A stretch of DNA of 64,000 nucleotides from an uncultured Spirochaetales bacterium (GTDB lineage: Bacteria; Spirochaetota; Spirochaetia; Sphaerochaetales; Sphaerochaetaceae), in contig CALXOO010000007.1 of the NCBI GenBank assembly GCA_944390045.1, forward strand, positions 1 through 64,000. The letters are read 5' to 3'. Positions 17,811 to 29,346 of the stretch are shown here, piece by piece (the first letter of the stretch is position 1; each line of letters begins with the position of its first letter). Below the pieces are notes generated by a model. That model searched no databases. It saw only the letters and a program-made list of their open reading frames with translations, and was not told where the DNA came from. The position numbers and the translations under genes are program-made.

Positions 17811-18561
17811 ATTCGGCAAGCCAGGGAGCGAGGAACACGCGTGCGCTGCGGTTCATCTCCTTCATGAAATCCGATGAGTACTTCCTCTTGTAATAGCGGT
17901 CCGCATAGGTCTCGCTCTCATGTTCAGGATTGCTGTACTCATTCTGGGCGCGGTACATGCGGTCAAGTCTTTCCCTGTCCAGCTCAGGATACTCATCGAC
18001 GAAGTAGAAGTCGTCGTTCTCCGGCCTCGGCAGGAGAGGGGACGTGATCTCCTTTTTGGGATAGCCGAGGACAAGCATGCAGGCCGGAGCCGCATAGTCC
18101 GGCAGTCTGAAGGCCTTTCTGACTTCTTCATAGTTCTCTATTATGTCGCCGATATAGCAGGAGCGCAGGCCCAGGGACTCGGCAGCCAGGACACAGGTCT
18201 GTGCCGCCGCCATCGCATCCTGCATGCCCAGATGGAAATCGCCGGGACCTGGCTTTCTCATGCTGATGCCGCTTTTCTCCTCGCTTCCGCTGAACCTGAA
18301 ATACTCCAGGAACTTGTGAGTGTCAGAAAGGAAAATGTAGACAAGAGGTGCCTTCGCTATGAAATCCTGCCCGTCGCAGGTTCTTGCAAGCAGGGCTTTC
18401 TTGTGCGGATCCTGAACCCTGATCATTGACCAGAGCTGCATATTACCTCCGCTTGGCGCCCTCAGCGTCATGGTCAGCAGTCTGTCCTCCACTTCTTTTC
18501 CGACAGGTCTGTCATCGAAATTCCTGTAGCTTCTGCGTTTCATTATTGTCTCATCAAGCAT
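17809..18561 (-). CDS. nitroreductase-family FMN oxidoreductase
   Basis: 250 residues, typical of NfsA/FrxA-like flavoproteins that reduce nitro compounds or quinones with NAD(P)H. The N-terminal KRRSYRNF and the segment RAPSGGNMQLW are FMN contacts; AAESLGLRSCYIGDI is the usual middle motif. No signal peptide. GGAGGTTAATC precedes the ATG. It stands alone and converges on gdhA. Physiological substrate unknown. Confidence 0.85.
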   Translation of the reverse strand: MLDETIMKRRSYRNFDDRPVGKEVEDRLLTMTLRAPSGGNMQLWSMIRVQDPHKKALLARTCDGQDFIAKAPLVYIFLSDTHKFLEYFRFSGSEEKSGISMRKPGPGDFHLGMQDAMAAAQTCVLAAESLGLRSCYIGDIIENYEEVRKAFRLPDYAAPACMLVLGYPKKEITSPLLPRPENDDFYFVDEYPELDRERLDRMYRAQNEYSNPEHESETYADRYYKRKYSSDFMKEMNRSARVFLAPWLAE

Positions 18562-18589
18562 GATTAACCTCCGCTGTCACCAGACGATC

Positions 18590-18619
18590 TTAACCCGGAA
18601 CGCTGTCCTGTGCTAGACT
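18590..18619 (+). promoter_or_regulatory. promoter of the GNAT gene, leaderless type
   Basis: TTAACC (18590-18595), 18-base spacer, TAGACT (18614-18619), then only 7 bases to the ATG at 18627, so transcription would start at or beside the ATG. Confidence 0.5.
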
Positions 18620-18626
18620 GTGCGCC

Positions 18627-19145
18627 ATGGAAGAGACTCGCCGCTTTGAACTTGTCAGGGCACAGGATTGTGATGCGGACACATGCATGGCCGTGCTCAG
18701 TGAGGGCAGGGCCTTCCAGCAGGAACAGGGCTTTGTCCAGTGGAGTGACAGATACCCTGCGCTGCAGGATGTCGTGAGTGACATTTCCCTTGGCACCGGC
18801 TTCAAGCTCATCGACGGCGGACGTATTGCCGCTTATGTCTGCCTTGATCCATTCGGGGAGGAGGCCTACAAACACATAAAGGGGGCCTGGCACACCTCTG
18901 ATCCATACATCGTCATCCGCAGGATCTCATTTGCCAGGGACTACGCTGGCCGGGGGCTGTCCGGAATGCTTTTCGCTCTCATAGATGAAGTATGCTGCAG
19001 CAGCGGACTGAGTAACATCAGAGTGAATACCGCAAAGGAGAACGGAAGGATGCAGAAGGCCCTTTCCCGCAGTGGATACAGTTACTGCGGAACTGTCGTG
19101 ATGATGGGCATAGAGCGCCTGGCATACGACCGGATCCTTGCCTGA
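18627..19145 (+). CDS. GNAT-family N-acetyltransferase
   Basis: 172 residues. It follows the GNAT fold: N-terminal beta strand, VIRRISFARDYAGRGLSGMLF (acetyl-CoA-binding motif A, shown in part) and a C-terminal segment with KENGRMQKALSRSGY. It would transfer an acetyl group from acetyl-CoA to an amine; substrate unknown. There is no ribosome binding site before the ATG and the promoter -10 box is 7 bases upstream. It is divergent from the nitroreductase. Confidence 0.8.
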   Translation: MEETRRFELVRAQDCDADTCMAVLSEGRAFQQEQGFVQWSDRYPALQDVVSDISLGTGFKLIDGGRIAAYVCLDPFGEEAYKHIKGAWHTSDPYIVIRRISFARDYAGRGLSGMLFALIDEVCCSSGLSNIRVNTAKENGRMQKALSRSGYSYCGTVVMMGIERLAYDRILA

Positions 19146-19149
19146 GGCC

Positions 19150-19195
19150 GGCTTTTTGCAATTCCCGTCCGGCATTGGGAAAAAGCCTTTCTTTC
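19150..19195 (+). terminator. terminator after the GNAT gene
   Basis: GGCTTTTT (19150-19157) pairs with AAAAAGCC (19180-19187), followed by TTTCTTT. Confidence 0.65.
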
Positions 19196-19228
19196 ACGGT
19201 TTTCGGAACAACATTCCACTTCGATATC

Positions 19229-19257
19229 TTGCAAGCTGAAACCACTAGAGGTATTAT
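19229..19257 (+). promoter_or_regulatory. promoter of nifJ
   Basis: TTGCAA (19229-19234), 17-base spacer, TATTAT (19252-19257). An ATG at 19263 opens a 25-codon frame ending at 19340 that overlaps the nifJ start in another frame; it may be a leader peptide or chance. Confidence 0.55.
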
Positions 19258-19311
19258 TACTAATGGCTATTCAGCCGAAAACTGAAAATCCAAACGCGTA
19301 TGGAGAAAAAG

Positions 19312-22854
<3,543 letters not shown>

Positions 22855-22875
22855 CGGAATCACAGCCTGAGACAC

Positions 22876-22911
22876 TCCTCCCCGGGACAGAAAACCGGGG
22901 AGGAATTTTTT
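22876..22911 (+). terminator. terminator of nifJ
   Basis: Ten-base-pair stem TCCTCCCCGG/CCGGGGAGGA (22876-22885, 22895-22904) followed by ATTTTTTT. Confidence 0.92.
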
Positions 22912-23020
22912 TGTCTTTCTTGAAAAAGGATGGCCTCAGAATCCGGAAACCGGACATACAGGCATCAGCAACGGTTTAATCATGCTCTGCCGGAATCAGT
23001 ATTCCGAAATTACGTAAAAG

Positions 23021-23058
23021 TTGACAACAAAAAAAAATAGCTTACTTTTTTGTTGTGT
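23021..23058 (+). promoter_or_regulatory. promoter region with dyad ahead of the lipoprotein array
   Basis: TTGACA at 23021-23026 with a weak -10 (TACTTT near 23043-23048). An 11-base-pair dyad (ACAACAAAAAA with TTTTTTGTTGT) spans about 23024-23056 and overlaps the promoter. A related arrangement, TTGACA at 26790 plus an imperfect dyad, precedes the third family-1 gene. The remaining DNA of 22912-23020 holds nothing I can identify. Confidence 0.4.
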
Positions 23059-23065
23059 GTTGAGG

Positions 23066-23280
23066 AAAAAAGGGGAACATTCTGAAAACACGTCCGCCTT
23101 TATCCTGCAGCACGCAAGAAAAGTAAAGGTGGTAAAGCATGAAAAAACTACTTGTCATTTTATCAGCAATGCTGATGATCGTTGCTGTCTCATGCAGCAA
23201 TGACACCCTGGTCGCACCCTCTGCGGGCCTTGATGGAACAGACATCACCATCACAGTTCCCACAGTGGATGAGGACAGCG
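23066..23280 (+). repeat. direct repeat, copy 1 (leader and start of lipoprotein gene)
   Basis: The leader and first third of the coding region of the gene at 23139 are nearly the same as 26831-27045, with an offset of 3765 bases. In the leader only occasional single-base differences are seen; similarity fades past about 23280. It marks recent duplication or conversion. Confidence 0.8.
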
Positions 23281-23966
23281 CGCTTCCTGATGAATACAGC
23301 GAAATTGTCGGAGTTATAATGCGGGAAATAGGATCTTCTCTGACTCCATCAGTGAGTGACGAAAAGACATTTGAAAGCGGATATGACTACCAGGGCAATA
23401 AAATCTACTCATATGAGGATGGTGTCTATACAATCGGCGTGGACTGTGAGGTTCTGAAGACCGGAGATGAAGTCGAATATGTAGAAGGATCATCGTCGTA
23501 TATAACAGTCAACGGCACAGAGTATCTCAGCACATCTGACCAGGGCGCTGCTTATATCAGTGCTTACGATACCATCATGCACGATCTGCTCAAGACATCT
23601 GTGACTTCAACACAGAATTCGTCTGTCTACAGAAGAGTAAAGTTGAATGGCCTTCCTGTTCTTGATGATGAAGGCAAGAAGACTTTCGGCGAAGATGGAA
23701 TAACTCCTGTTGAGGAGGATGTCAGGCTAACAGTCAGATGTCTGGGCAGCTCTGTAGAGACCACAACTTCGTTCAAGAACACATATAAGACCGAAAAAAT
23801 CAGTAAGACTGTATATGAGCTTGATAAGGCGGTCAGCGGCATCACTTCCGTGACAATTTACACGTCAACAACTGAATCCAGCATCCTGACAGGCGGAGAC
23901 AATAGTTTCACTTCCTCTGTCATTGAGATTACGAGAAATGGTGAGACCAGCGCATACGTCTATTGA
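23139..23966 (+). CDS. lipoprotein, array member 1 (subfamily 1)
   Basis: 275 residues. Signal peptide KKLLVILSAMLMIVAVSC with lipidated Cys at residue 19, followed by SNDT and a flexible linker. The core shared by all array members reads roughly G-x-x-x-Y-x-x-x-D-G-V-Y-x-I-G-V, then G-D-E-V, then a short I-T-V-N-G-x-E-Y strand. The C-terminal end is VIEITRNGETSAYVY. No known domain is recognised. The start has AAAGGTGG upstream. It forms a pair with the next gene, 14 bases away. Confidence 0.8.
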   Translation: MKKLLVILSAMLMIVAVSCSNDTLVAPSAGLDGTDITITVPTVDEDSALPDEYSEIVGVIMREIGSSLTPSVSDEKTFESGYDYQGNKIYSYEDGVYTIGVDCEVLKTGDEVEYVEGSSSYITVNGTEYLSTSDQGAAYISAYDTIMHDLLKTSVTSTQNSSVYRRVKLNGLPVLDDEGKKTFGEDGITPVEEDVRLTVRCLGSSVETTTSFKNTYKTEKISKTVYELDKAVSGITSVTIYTSTTESSILTGGDNSFTSSVIEITRNGETSAYVY

Positions 23967-23980
23967 TCAGGGAGGAGAAA

Positions 23981-24775
23981 ATGAAAAAAGCGATTACTAT
24001 ACTTGCACTCATACTGATGATCTTTGCTGTGTCATGTTCCAATGATACGCCGGCACCTGCAAATGAAGTTCTAGACAATGAGGATATTGCAGTTGCCAGG
24101 CCTGCTGTTCCTGATCAGGGCTTGAACCTAGAAGAACTGATGAATTTCACACCTGTCCTGACGGGAATGACGGATAGCAATATTGTTGAGAGAGCCAATT
24201 CTGAGTGGACCAATTATTACAGTGGCCAGGAGAAAGTTCTGACTTTATCTGATGGAGAGATGTACATACTTTCGGATGGCGATGTTTTCCGCCGTGGCGA
24301 CAAGGTCAGCGCTGTTACCAGCTCCTCTATTAAAGTCAATGACATTGTTTACAGCTCAAGCACGAGTACTGGAAGAGCGTATCTTGATGAGTGGATCGAT
24401 ATTTATGGATCAGTAACAAATTCTATAACTTCTTCCACTGTAGAAAAAGTCTTTGAGTTCACGGATGAAACAGGTGCGGAGCCTGTTGATTATACTGTCA
24501 CCGCAACAGGAACACAGCGATATGATGTGGATGGCAACCAGCCCACATCCAGCAGACAGCTTGATGTCAGGTTCTCTCCTGCGATCGGCGAAGTATCGAG
24601 TGTGACAATCAATATCTATACATACTGGGAGACTCCTGAAGCCGCTGAAGCAGATCCTGATCCCACCCCCGTAGAAAAGACGAATTACGTGATTACTTAT
24701 GGCGGCGCATCATATGATGCGGCGGATGGCGGCAGTGTCATCAGCGGAATCGTTGATTCTGTTTTCCTTGTATAA
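23981..24775 (+). CDS. lipoprotein, array member 2 (subfamily 2)
   Basis: 264 residues from the ATG at 23981, which has GGGAGGAG 6 bases upstream. Lipobox FAVSC with the lipidated Cys at residue 19; the mature protein starts SNDTPAPANE. It shares with subfamily 1 the core DGEMYILSDGDVFRRGDKV and IKVNDIVYSS but has its own N-terminal linker (PAVPDQG) and ends VISGIVDSVFLV. It is transcribed with member 1. Function unknown; probably a surface lipoprotein. Confidence 0.8.
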   Translation: MKKAITILALILMIFAVSCSNDTPAPANEVLDNEDIAVARPAVPDQGLNLEELMNFTPVLTGMTDSNIVERANSEWTNYYSGQEKVLTLSDGEMYILSDGDVFRRGDKVSAVTSSSIKVNDIVYSSSTSTGRAYLDEWIDIYGSVTNSITSSTVEKVFEFTDETGAEPVDYTVTATGTQRYDVDGNQPTSSRQLDVRFSPAIGEVSSVTINIYTYWETPEAAEADPDPTPVEKTNYVITYGGASYDAADGGSVISGIVDSVFLV

Positions 24776-24802
24776 CGGCTGATCTGCCGTCTCTGCATTG
24801 TC

Positions 24803-24854
24803 TGTTCCCTGATTTCTCCTGCAAGTGTTGTACTGCAGGGAGATGCAGGGAACA
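24803..24854 (+). terminator. long imperfect hairpin between lipoprotein pairs
   Basis: TGTTCCCTG (24803-24811) pairs with CAGGGAACA (24846-24854) and the inner TCTCCTGCA pairs with TGCAGGGAGA with one bulge. There is no T run afterwards, so it may be an mRNA-stability element or partial terminator. Confidence 0.4.
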
Positions 24855-24929
24855 GCAGGGCAGGTGCTGCTCAAGCCTGGCTGAAAACGGTCATCCGCTT
24901 TCCGGTCAGCAATAAGAAAAATGAGGTGA

Positions 24930-25730
24930 ATGATGAAAAGACTACTTGTGATTCTTTCTGCGCTGTTATTGATCATTGCTGTCTCATGCAGCAATGATAC
25001 CCCGGCAGCGCCTTCTGCGGGACTCGATGGAGCAGATATCTCCATCACGATTCCTTCAGTGGATGAGGATAATGTCGTACCGGATGAGTATGCTGCGGTT
25101 TATAGAAACCTGATAACAGCTGTGGGAGTCTCTGCTGATGTTGGATCATACAGCAGCTACACGAATGGTTATGATGCCGAAGGCAACAGGATCTACTCTG
25201 AGGAGAATGATGTCTATACGGTCGGCATCGCCGGTGATGTGCTCAAGGTCGGTGATGAGGTTGAGTACGAAGGAGGCGAATATATAACAGTCAATGGCCG
25301 GCAGTATAAGCGAGAATCCAAGACTGGCGCTGACTATATCAATGATTTCAATGACATGATGAACAACAGGCTCGTTGATCTCGTTTCTTCAAGAAAGGCT
25401 GATTCCACATACCGCAGGCTTGGGTTTGATATTCCTGTGCTTGATGACGAGGGGAAGATGACTGCTGATACGGAAAAAATCACGGTCACAGTCGATTGTT
25501 CTTCTCTCTGGTCTCTGTCCACCACAACATATGCCAACGGAGAAATTAAGAGAGTCGATACCATAAAGACAACTTATGATCTGAGCAAAGCAGCAAACGG
25601 GATTACTTCCATGACAATGTATGAATACAAGGTGTCACAGAGTGAGGATGGAAGCAATCCTATGGTGTCAACATATGTTCTGGAAGTCACACATGACGGT
25701 GAGACCAGTGCCTATGCGTACTACTACTGA
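24930..25730 (+). CDS. lipoprotein, array member 3 (subfamily 1)
   Basis: 266 residues; start at 24930 or the next codon 24933, behind GAGGTG. Lipobox IAVSC followed by SNDTPAAPSAGLDG, nearly the same as member 1 over the first 50 residues, then diverging. Core: EENDVYTVGIAGDVLKVGDEV and ITVNGRQYK; C-terminal LEVTHDGETSAYAYYY. It forms a second pair with the gene starting 18 bases downstream. Confidence 0.8.
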   Translation: MMKRLLVILSALLLIIAVSCSNDTPAAPSAGLDGADISITIPSVDEDNVVPDEYAAVYRNLITAVGVSADVGSYSSYTNGYDAEGNRIYSEENDVYTVGIAGDVLKVGDEVEYEGGEYITVNGRQYKRESKTGADYINDFNDMMNNRLVDLVSSRKADSTYRRLGFDIPVLDDEGKMTADTEKITVTVDCSSLWSLSTTTYANGEIKRVDTIKTTYDLSKAANGITSMTMYEYKVSQSEDGSNPMVSTYVLEVTHDGETSAYAYYY

Positions 25731-25748
25731 TGAAGGGGGAAAGAGAAC

Positions 25749-26567
25749 ATGAAGAAAGCGATTACTATACTTGCACTCATTCTGATGATCTTTGCCGTAT
25801 CCTGTTCCAATGATACGCCGGCACCTGCCAACGAGATTCCCGAGAAGACTGACCTCGTTGTCTCAAATCCAGCTGTTCCTGAGGAAGCAGTCACTTCTGA
25901 TATCCTGCAGCAATTCTCTGCTGTCATCAGTACAATCACCACAGGAGAAGCCACTAAGATCACAGAAGATTCATGGCAGAATGAATATGATGGTGACGGA
26001 GCAAAGGTCTATACAATTATCGATGGAGAGTATTTTGTAATCAATGATGGCAGATATCTCCATGCCGGTGATTCAGTGCGTGTTGATCAGGGAGCCCTGA
26101 TTGTGAATGGCGTCACGTATACAGCAGACACGACAGCCGGCAAGCAGTATATTGAGGATCTGATTGACCTGAATGGTTCTGTCGTGCGTACTGTTGCGTC
26201 AGCGGAAGTTGAGAAGGTCTTTGTCCTCACCGAACCGTCTTCTGTCGAGGGTGAGCCTGCTGCCGAGTATGTCATTACTGTCAAGGGCACTGCCACATCA
26301 GCAACTGATGATACAGAAGAGAATGGCGATATTTCTAATCTTGAGGCATATCAGATAGATCTGACTATTGCCCCTGCCTACAATGAAATCACAACTGCCA
26401 GAGTAAATGTCTATGATGTGATTGAGACGGACGAGGCGACAGATCTGAATCCGGATCCTAAGCCGTATAAGGACACGAAATATGTTCTCACTGTCGGAGA
26501 TACCTCCTACAATGCTGCACCAGGTTCTAGTCAGATTGACGCTGTTATTGGGGCCATTTTCAACTAA
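25749..26567 (+). CDS. lipoprotein, array member 4 (subfamily 2)
   Basis: 272 residues. The first 30 residues (KKAITILALILMIFAVSC, then SNDTPAPANE) are the same as member 2; the rest is a divergent paralogue with core DGEYFVINDGRYLHAGDSV and the end IDAVIGAIFN. AAGGGGGAAAGAG precedes the ATG. Function unknown. Confidence 0.8.
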   Translation: MKKAITILALILMIFAVSCSNDTPAPANEIPEKTDLVVSNPAVPEEAVTSDILQQFSAVISTITTGEATKITEDSWQNEYDGDGAKVYTIIDGEYFVINDGRYLHAGDSVRVDQGALIVNGVTYTADTTAGKQYIEDLIDLNGSVVRTVASAEVEKVFVLTEPSSVEGEPAAEYVITVKGTATSATDDTEENGDISNLEAYQIDLTIAPAYNEITTARVNVYDVIETDEATDLNPDPKPYKDTKYVLTVGDTSYNAAPGSSQIDAVIGAIFN

Positions 26568-26622
26568 CAGACCAGAAGCCGGAGATATGATTATCCCTCC
26601 GACTCTGTAGATATGTTTCCCT

Positions 26623-26660
26623 GCCCCGGGGGTGGTCTTCCGCCTCCGGGGCTCTCTTTT
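26623..26660 (+). terminator. terminator after array member 4
   Basis: Thirteen-base-pair stem (26623-26635 with 26640-26652, two G-T pairs), TCTT loop, then TCTCTTTT. Bases 26661-26789 contain no gene I can support. Confidence 0.8.
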
Positions 26661-26830
26661 ATGAATCAGCCAATGTGAGAATACCAGATGGATAATCAAG
26701 CTGAAGTTTGCCAGGGGGCAGCCGCATGCTTAAACAGGGCATCCGGTGCTGGCAGAAATCCATATGAACAATCTGGAATCACGCAAAAGTTGACAGCAGA
26801 AAAACAGGTTTACCTTTTTGTTGTGCTGAG

Positions 26831-27045
26831 AAAAAAGGGGAACATTCTGAAAACACGTCTGCCTTTATCCTGCAGCACGCAAGAAAAGTAAAGGTGGTAA
26901 AGCATGAAAAAACTACTTGTCATTTTATCAGCAATGCTGATGATTGTTGCTGTCTCATGCAGCAACGACACCCCGGCCGCACCCTCTGAGGACTTTGATA
27001 GAACAGATATCACCATCACGGTCTCCACAGTGGATGAGGACAACG
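26831..27045 (+). repeat. direct repeat, copy 2
   Basis: Second copy of the leader and gene start described at 23066-23280. The leader differs by scattered single bases only. Confidence 0.8.
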
Positions 27046-27704
27046 TTGCCCCCAAGGGATATGGGCTTATTCTGGAAAACCTGACCAATATTTCTTCTGC
27101 TCCTTCAGAATCTTCAAATTCAGGTTTCACAAATGCCTATGACGCAGAGGGTGAGAAGGTCTACGTCATGAAAGATGGCGTATATACAATCGGGGTCAAC
27201 GGCGATGTGCTCAAGATCGGCGATAAGGTCGAGTCATCATCCGGTCCCGATATAATTATTAATGGAGATGAGTATGACACTTCCACAGAGACTGGAAAGG
27301 CTTATCAGGAGGATTGGGATAGAATCCAGGAAACTGCAGTCAGGGAAGTCGGCTCAAATGAGAAAAGTCGCATATACAGAGAGTTCCCATTGACTGTTCC
27401 GGTGCTTGATGACAACGGACTGCCTACTGCTGACGAGACAGGCGCTCCCGTTACTGAGGTTGTGACTTGCACGATCGACATTTCTCTAAGGACCAGTACA
27501 ACCAAAGAGTACAATGCAGATGGATATAAGAAGACAACAGTGAAAGAGAGCACATATGATCTCAGCCAGGCTCTCAGCGGAGTCACTTCATTGACTCTGT
27601 ACACAACCGAGGTTGAGCTTTCCTCCTCAGCCGGCAGTTCTGCTACTGCTGTTCTTGAGGTCACACGTGACGGTGAGACCAGCACCTATGCGTACAACAG
27701 CTGA
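26904..27704 (+). CDS. lipoprotein, array member 5 (subfamily 1)
   Basis: 266 residues. Same signal peptide and lipobox as member 1 (VAVSC), then SNDTPAAPSEDFD. Core DGVYTIGVNGDVLKIGDKV and IIINGDEY; end LEVTRDGETSTYAYNS. Same AAAGGTGG ribosome site as member 1. Its expected subfamily-2 partner is missing downstream except for a 3' remnant at about 27795-27880. Confidence 0.8.
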   Translation: MKKLLVILSAMLMIVAVSCSNDTPAAPSEDFDRTDITITVSTVDEDNVAPKGYGLILENLTNISSAPSESSNSGFTNAYDAEGEKVYVMKDGVYTIGVNGDVLKIGDKVESSSGPDIIINGDEYDTSTETGKAYQEDWDRIQETAVREVGSNEKSRIYREFPLTVPVLDDNGLPTADETGAPVTEVVTCTIDISLRTSTTKEYNADGYKKTTVKESTYDLSQALSGVTSLTLYTTEVELSSSAGSSATAVLEVTRDGETSTYAYNS

Positions 27705-27763
27705 TATAAGGCTGGAACGACAAAAAGTAGAAAGCGATTTGTGATTTAAAAGTGGAGATGTCT

Positions 27764-27794
27764 CATGACAGCATCCCGTAAGGATGTTGTCATG
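27764..27794 (+). terminator. hairpin after array member 5
   Basis: Thirteen-base-pair stem (27764-27776 with 27782-27794, one G-T pair) and a CGTAA loop. It is followed by a short T5 tract only after 8 bases, so it could be a terminator or the scar structure at the deletion junction. Confidence 0.4.
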
Positions 27795-27880
27795 AATGCC
27801 ATTTTTAACAGACAGACCAGAAGCCGGAGATATGATTATTCCTCCGACTCTGCAGACATGTTCCATGCCCGGGGCTCTTT
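27795..27880 (+). pseudogene. 3' remnant of a deleted subfamily-2 lipoprotein gene
   Basis: The segment matches the last codons and 3' flank of array member 4 (26545-26660): GCCATTTT(C/T)AAC, then ACAGACCAGAAGCCGGAGAT and CTCCGACTCTG follow in the same order. The stop codon region reads AGA instead of TAA. The terminator stem after it is eroded. This implies member 5 once had a partner gene of which only the tail remains. Confidence 0.65.
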
Positions 27881-28482
27881 TGTCCCACGGTCTAATCCTG
27901 CTGCCAGCCGTGGAAACTCCAATGATAATAGTCTCTGGTTCCTGCTGACATGTGCACCTCAGCCGTGGACAGGCCGATGATCACAGTCGGTGTGAATGGC
28001 CTTAAGAGAAATCTCCTTTGTGGTTCAAGATCCAGCCTGAAGGCCCTGGGATGTGCATCCGGGGCATCTGCCAGAATACCGACCTGGTTCAGGTCAGATA
28101 CCGGAACTGGGAAGACCAGAGGCTGTCCGCAGCCGCTTTTGTAACTTTCCGAACATATTGTCAGCCACTGGCAGTCTTCCGGCTTCTCCGGACGTCTGGC
28201 ATTCGTCATGGCCCATTGGCAGGCCTCTTGTGCGCTTTCTCCCTGCGGCGGCCGGGGGCTGCACAAAATCTGTATGCCCCGTCTGTTGTCATCTCCCCAT
28301 TCGTTGAATCTGCATATGAACCTGAAAAGCACTTCCTGGTTCTTTCTTACTGTCTTTTTCTTCTCTTTCTGCATGCTGGCTTCACGGACACACTGAGTGT
28401 CTGATCTCCCCCCTGCAACAAAGTTAATGATTAAAGCCCTTGCGGAAAACAGCGGAATGCTTCTGACACCGGCAGAAAGACA
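27881..28482. other. intergenic stretch without a supported gene
   Basis: About 600 bases. A minus-strand frame runs 27892-28518 (208 codons; a possible internal start gives MQKEKKKTVRKNQEV) but has no ribosome site I trust, no recognisable domain, and overlaps the terminator at 28483-28502. I do not call it a gene. No RNA gene was recognised. Confidence 0.4.
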
Positions 28483-28502
28483 GAGGCCGGTTTCCCGGCC
28501 TC
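28483..28502 (-). terminator. terminator of the polysaccharide operon
   Basis: Perfect eight-base-pair stem GAGGCCGG/CCGGCCTC with a 4-base loop, followed on the minus strand by TGTCTTTCTG, 12 bases past the stop of the discoidin-like gene. Confidence 0.75.
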
Positions 28503-28514
28503 TCATGTGAATCC

Positions 28515-29294
28515 TCACTCTGCCTCTCTTCCGTAGACCTCTATCTGGATGAGGGCGGGGAAGGGGGAGGGATCATCTGCCTTGATCAGCCTGTCAAGCT
28601 CGAGCCAGGTGATGGTCTTCTCAGGGAAGGTTATCTCCTGCGGTCCGTCTTTCTTCTCAAGCGGCATCACCAGCTCGCTTCCGTCTGAGAAGGTGAAGGT
28701 CCCTTCCGTCCACCAGGCGTCATGCGGGAAATCAGCACGGGTGTACATGATGATCCTGTCTATTGTGACCGCGCGGCCGAAATCCAGCGTGAGCTTCGCC
28801 TCAGGATCCCTGTTGATGCCCCAGCTTGCCCAGGGCCACAGTCCGTGCCAGTTGCTTGCCACAATGCCGTCTATCGCATTGCGGGAAGCAAACACGGATT
28901 CTCCGCGTGTCTCGATATTCGCCCTGGAATGCGGGAAGATGGAATCGTCCTCATGACAGTCGTAGGGGTTGAGCGAGAGGTTGCGGTAGCAGTTGTACTC
29001 CCACTCATAGGCCTTCCTTGCCCAAAGGAAGTGCAGTGCGCCCTTGAAAACAGACTCCTGGTAGCAGTCGTGCTTCTGCCCGAATGGGATATTCATCACA
29101 AAGGGCTGGCCGTTCGAATAGACAGTCGCGCGTCCAAGGACAGCGTCGAACTGCAGTGTGACAAAACCTGCCTGCTCGGGAGTGAAGCGGATCTGGTCTC
29201 CCTCCTGGTATTCTTCCTTGAAGACCAGATAGGTCTCCGTTGCCTGTTCTGCCGAGGCCACTGCCCCGCCGTTTCTCAAGATTTCAATCTTCAT
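28515..29294 (-). CDS. carbohydrate-binding (discoidin/galactose-binding-like) protein
   Basis: 259 residues without a signal peptide. The C-terminal half looks like an F5/8 type C-type jelly roll: KLTLDFGRAVTIDRIIMYTR, then DGSELVMPLEKK and the closing IQIEVYG strand. The middle (residues 85-140) holds WARKAYEWEYNCYRNLSLNPYDCHED, a pattern I cannot assign. Genes like this accompany polysaccharide lyase loci. It would be the last gene of the kinase-regulator-GH88-lyase operon, but the IscB element lies between it and the lyase. Its ATG has no Shine-Dalgarno sequence now (CCCCTCC lies upstream), suggesting reduced expression. Confidence 0.6.
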   Translation of the reverse strand: MKIEILRNGGAVASAEQATETYLVFKEEYQEGDQIRFTPEQAGFVTLQFDAVLGRATVYSNGQPFVMNIPFGQKHDCYQESVFKGALHFLWARKAYEWEYNCYRNLSLNPYDCHEDDSIFPHSRANIETRGESVFASRNAIDGIVASNWHGLWPWASWGINRDPEAKLTLDFGRAVTIDRIIMYTRADFPHDAWWTEGTFTFSDGSELVMPLEKKDGPQEITFPEKTITWLELDRLIKADDPSPFPALIQIEVYGREAE

Positions 29295-29305
29295 AAAATT
29301 TTCAT

Positions 29306-29346
29306 GGAGGGGAAACCATCAGGCTCGTCCTGATGGAGAAACCTCC
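29306..29346 (-). repeat. 3' end hairpin of the IscB element
   Basis: Inner eight-base-pair stem CCATCAGG/CCTGATGG (29316-29323, 29329-29336) with a 5-base loop, and outer GGAGG/CCTCC (29306-29310, 29342-29346). It overlaps the last codons of iscB. IS200/IS605-type elements carry such imperfect hairpins near their ends as transposase recognition sites; a terminator role is also possible. Confidence 0.55.

Noticed and set aside
23027-23036. Homopolymer A tract as a phase-variation switch
   Set aside because: It lies in the promoter spacer of one copy only and is replaced by mixed bases in the second copy, so length variation is not supported.
27892-28518. 208-codon minus-strand open frame
   Set aside because: No recognisable domain, composition like non-coding DNA (long runs of charged and aromatic residues without pattern), no convincing ribosome site, and it overlaps a terminator. 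Kept only as a note.
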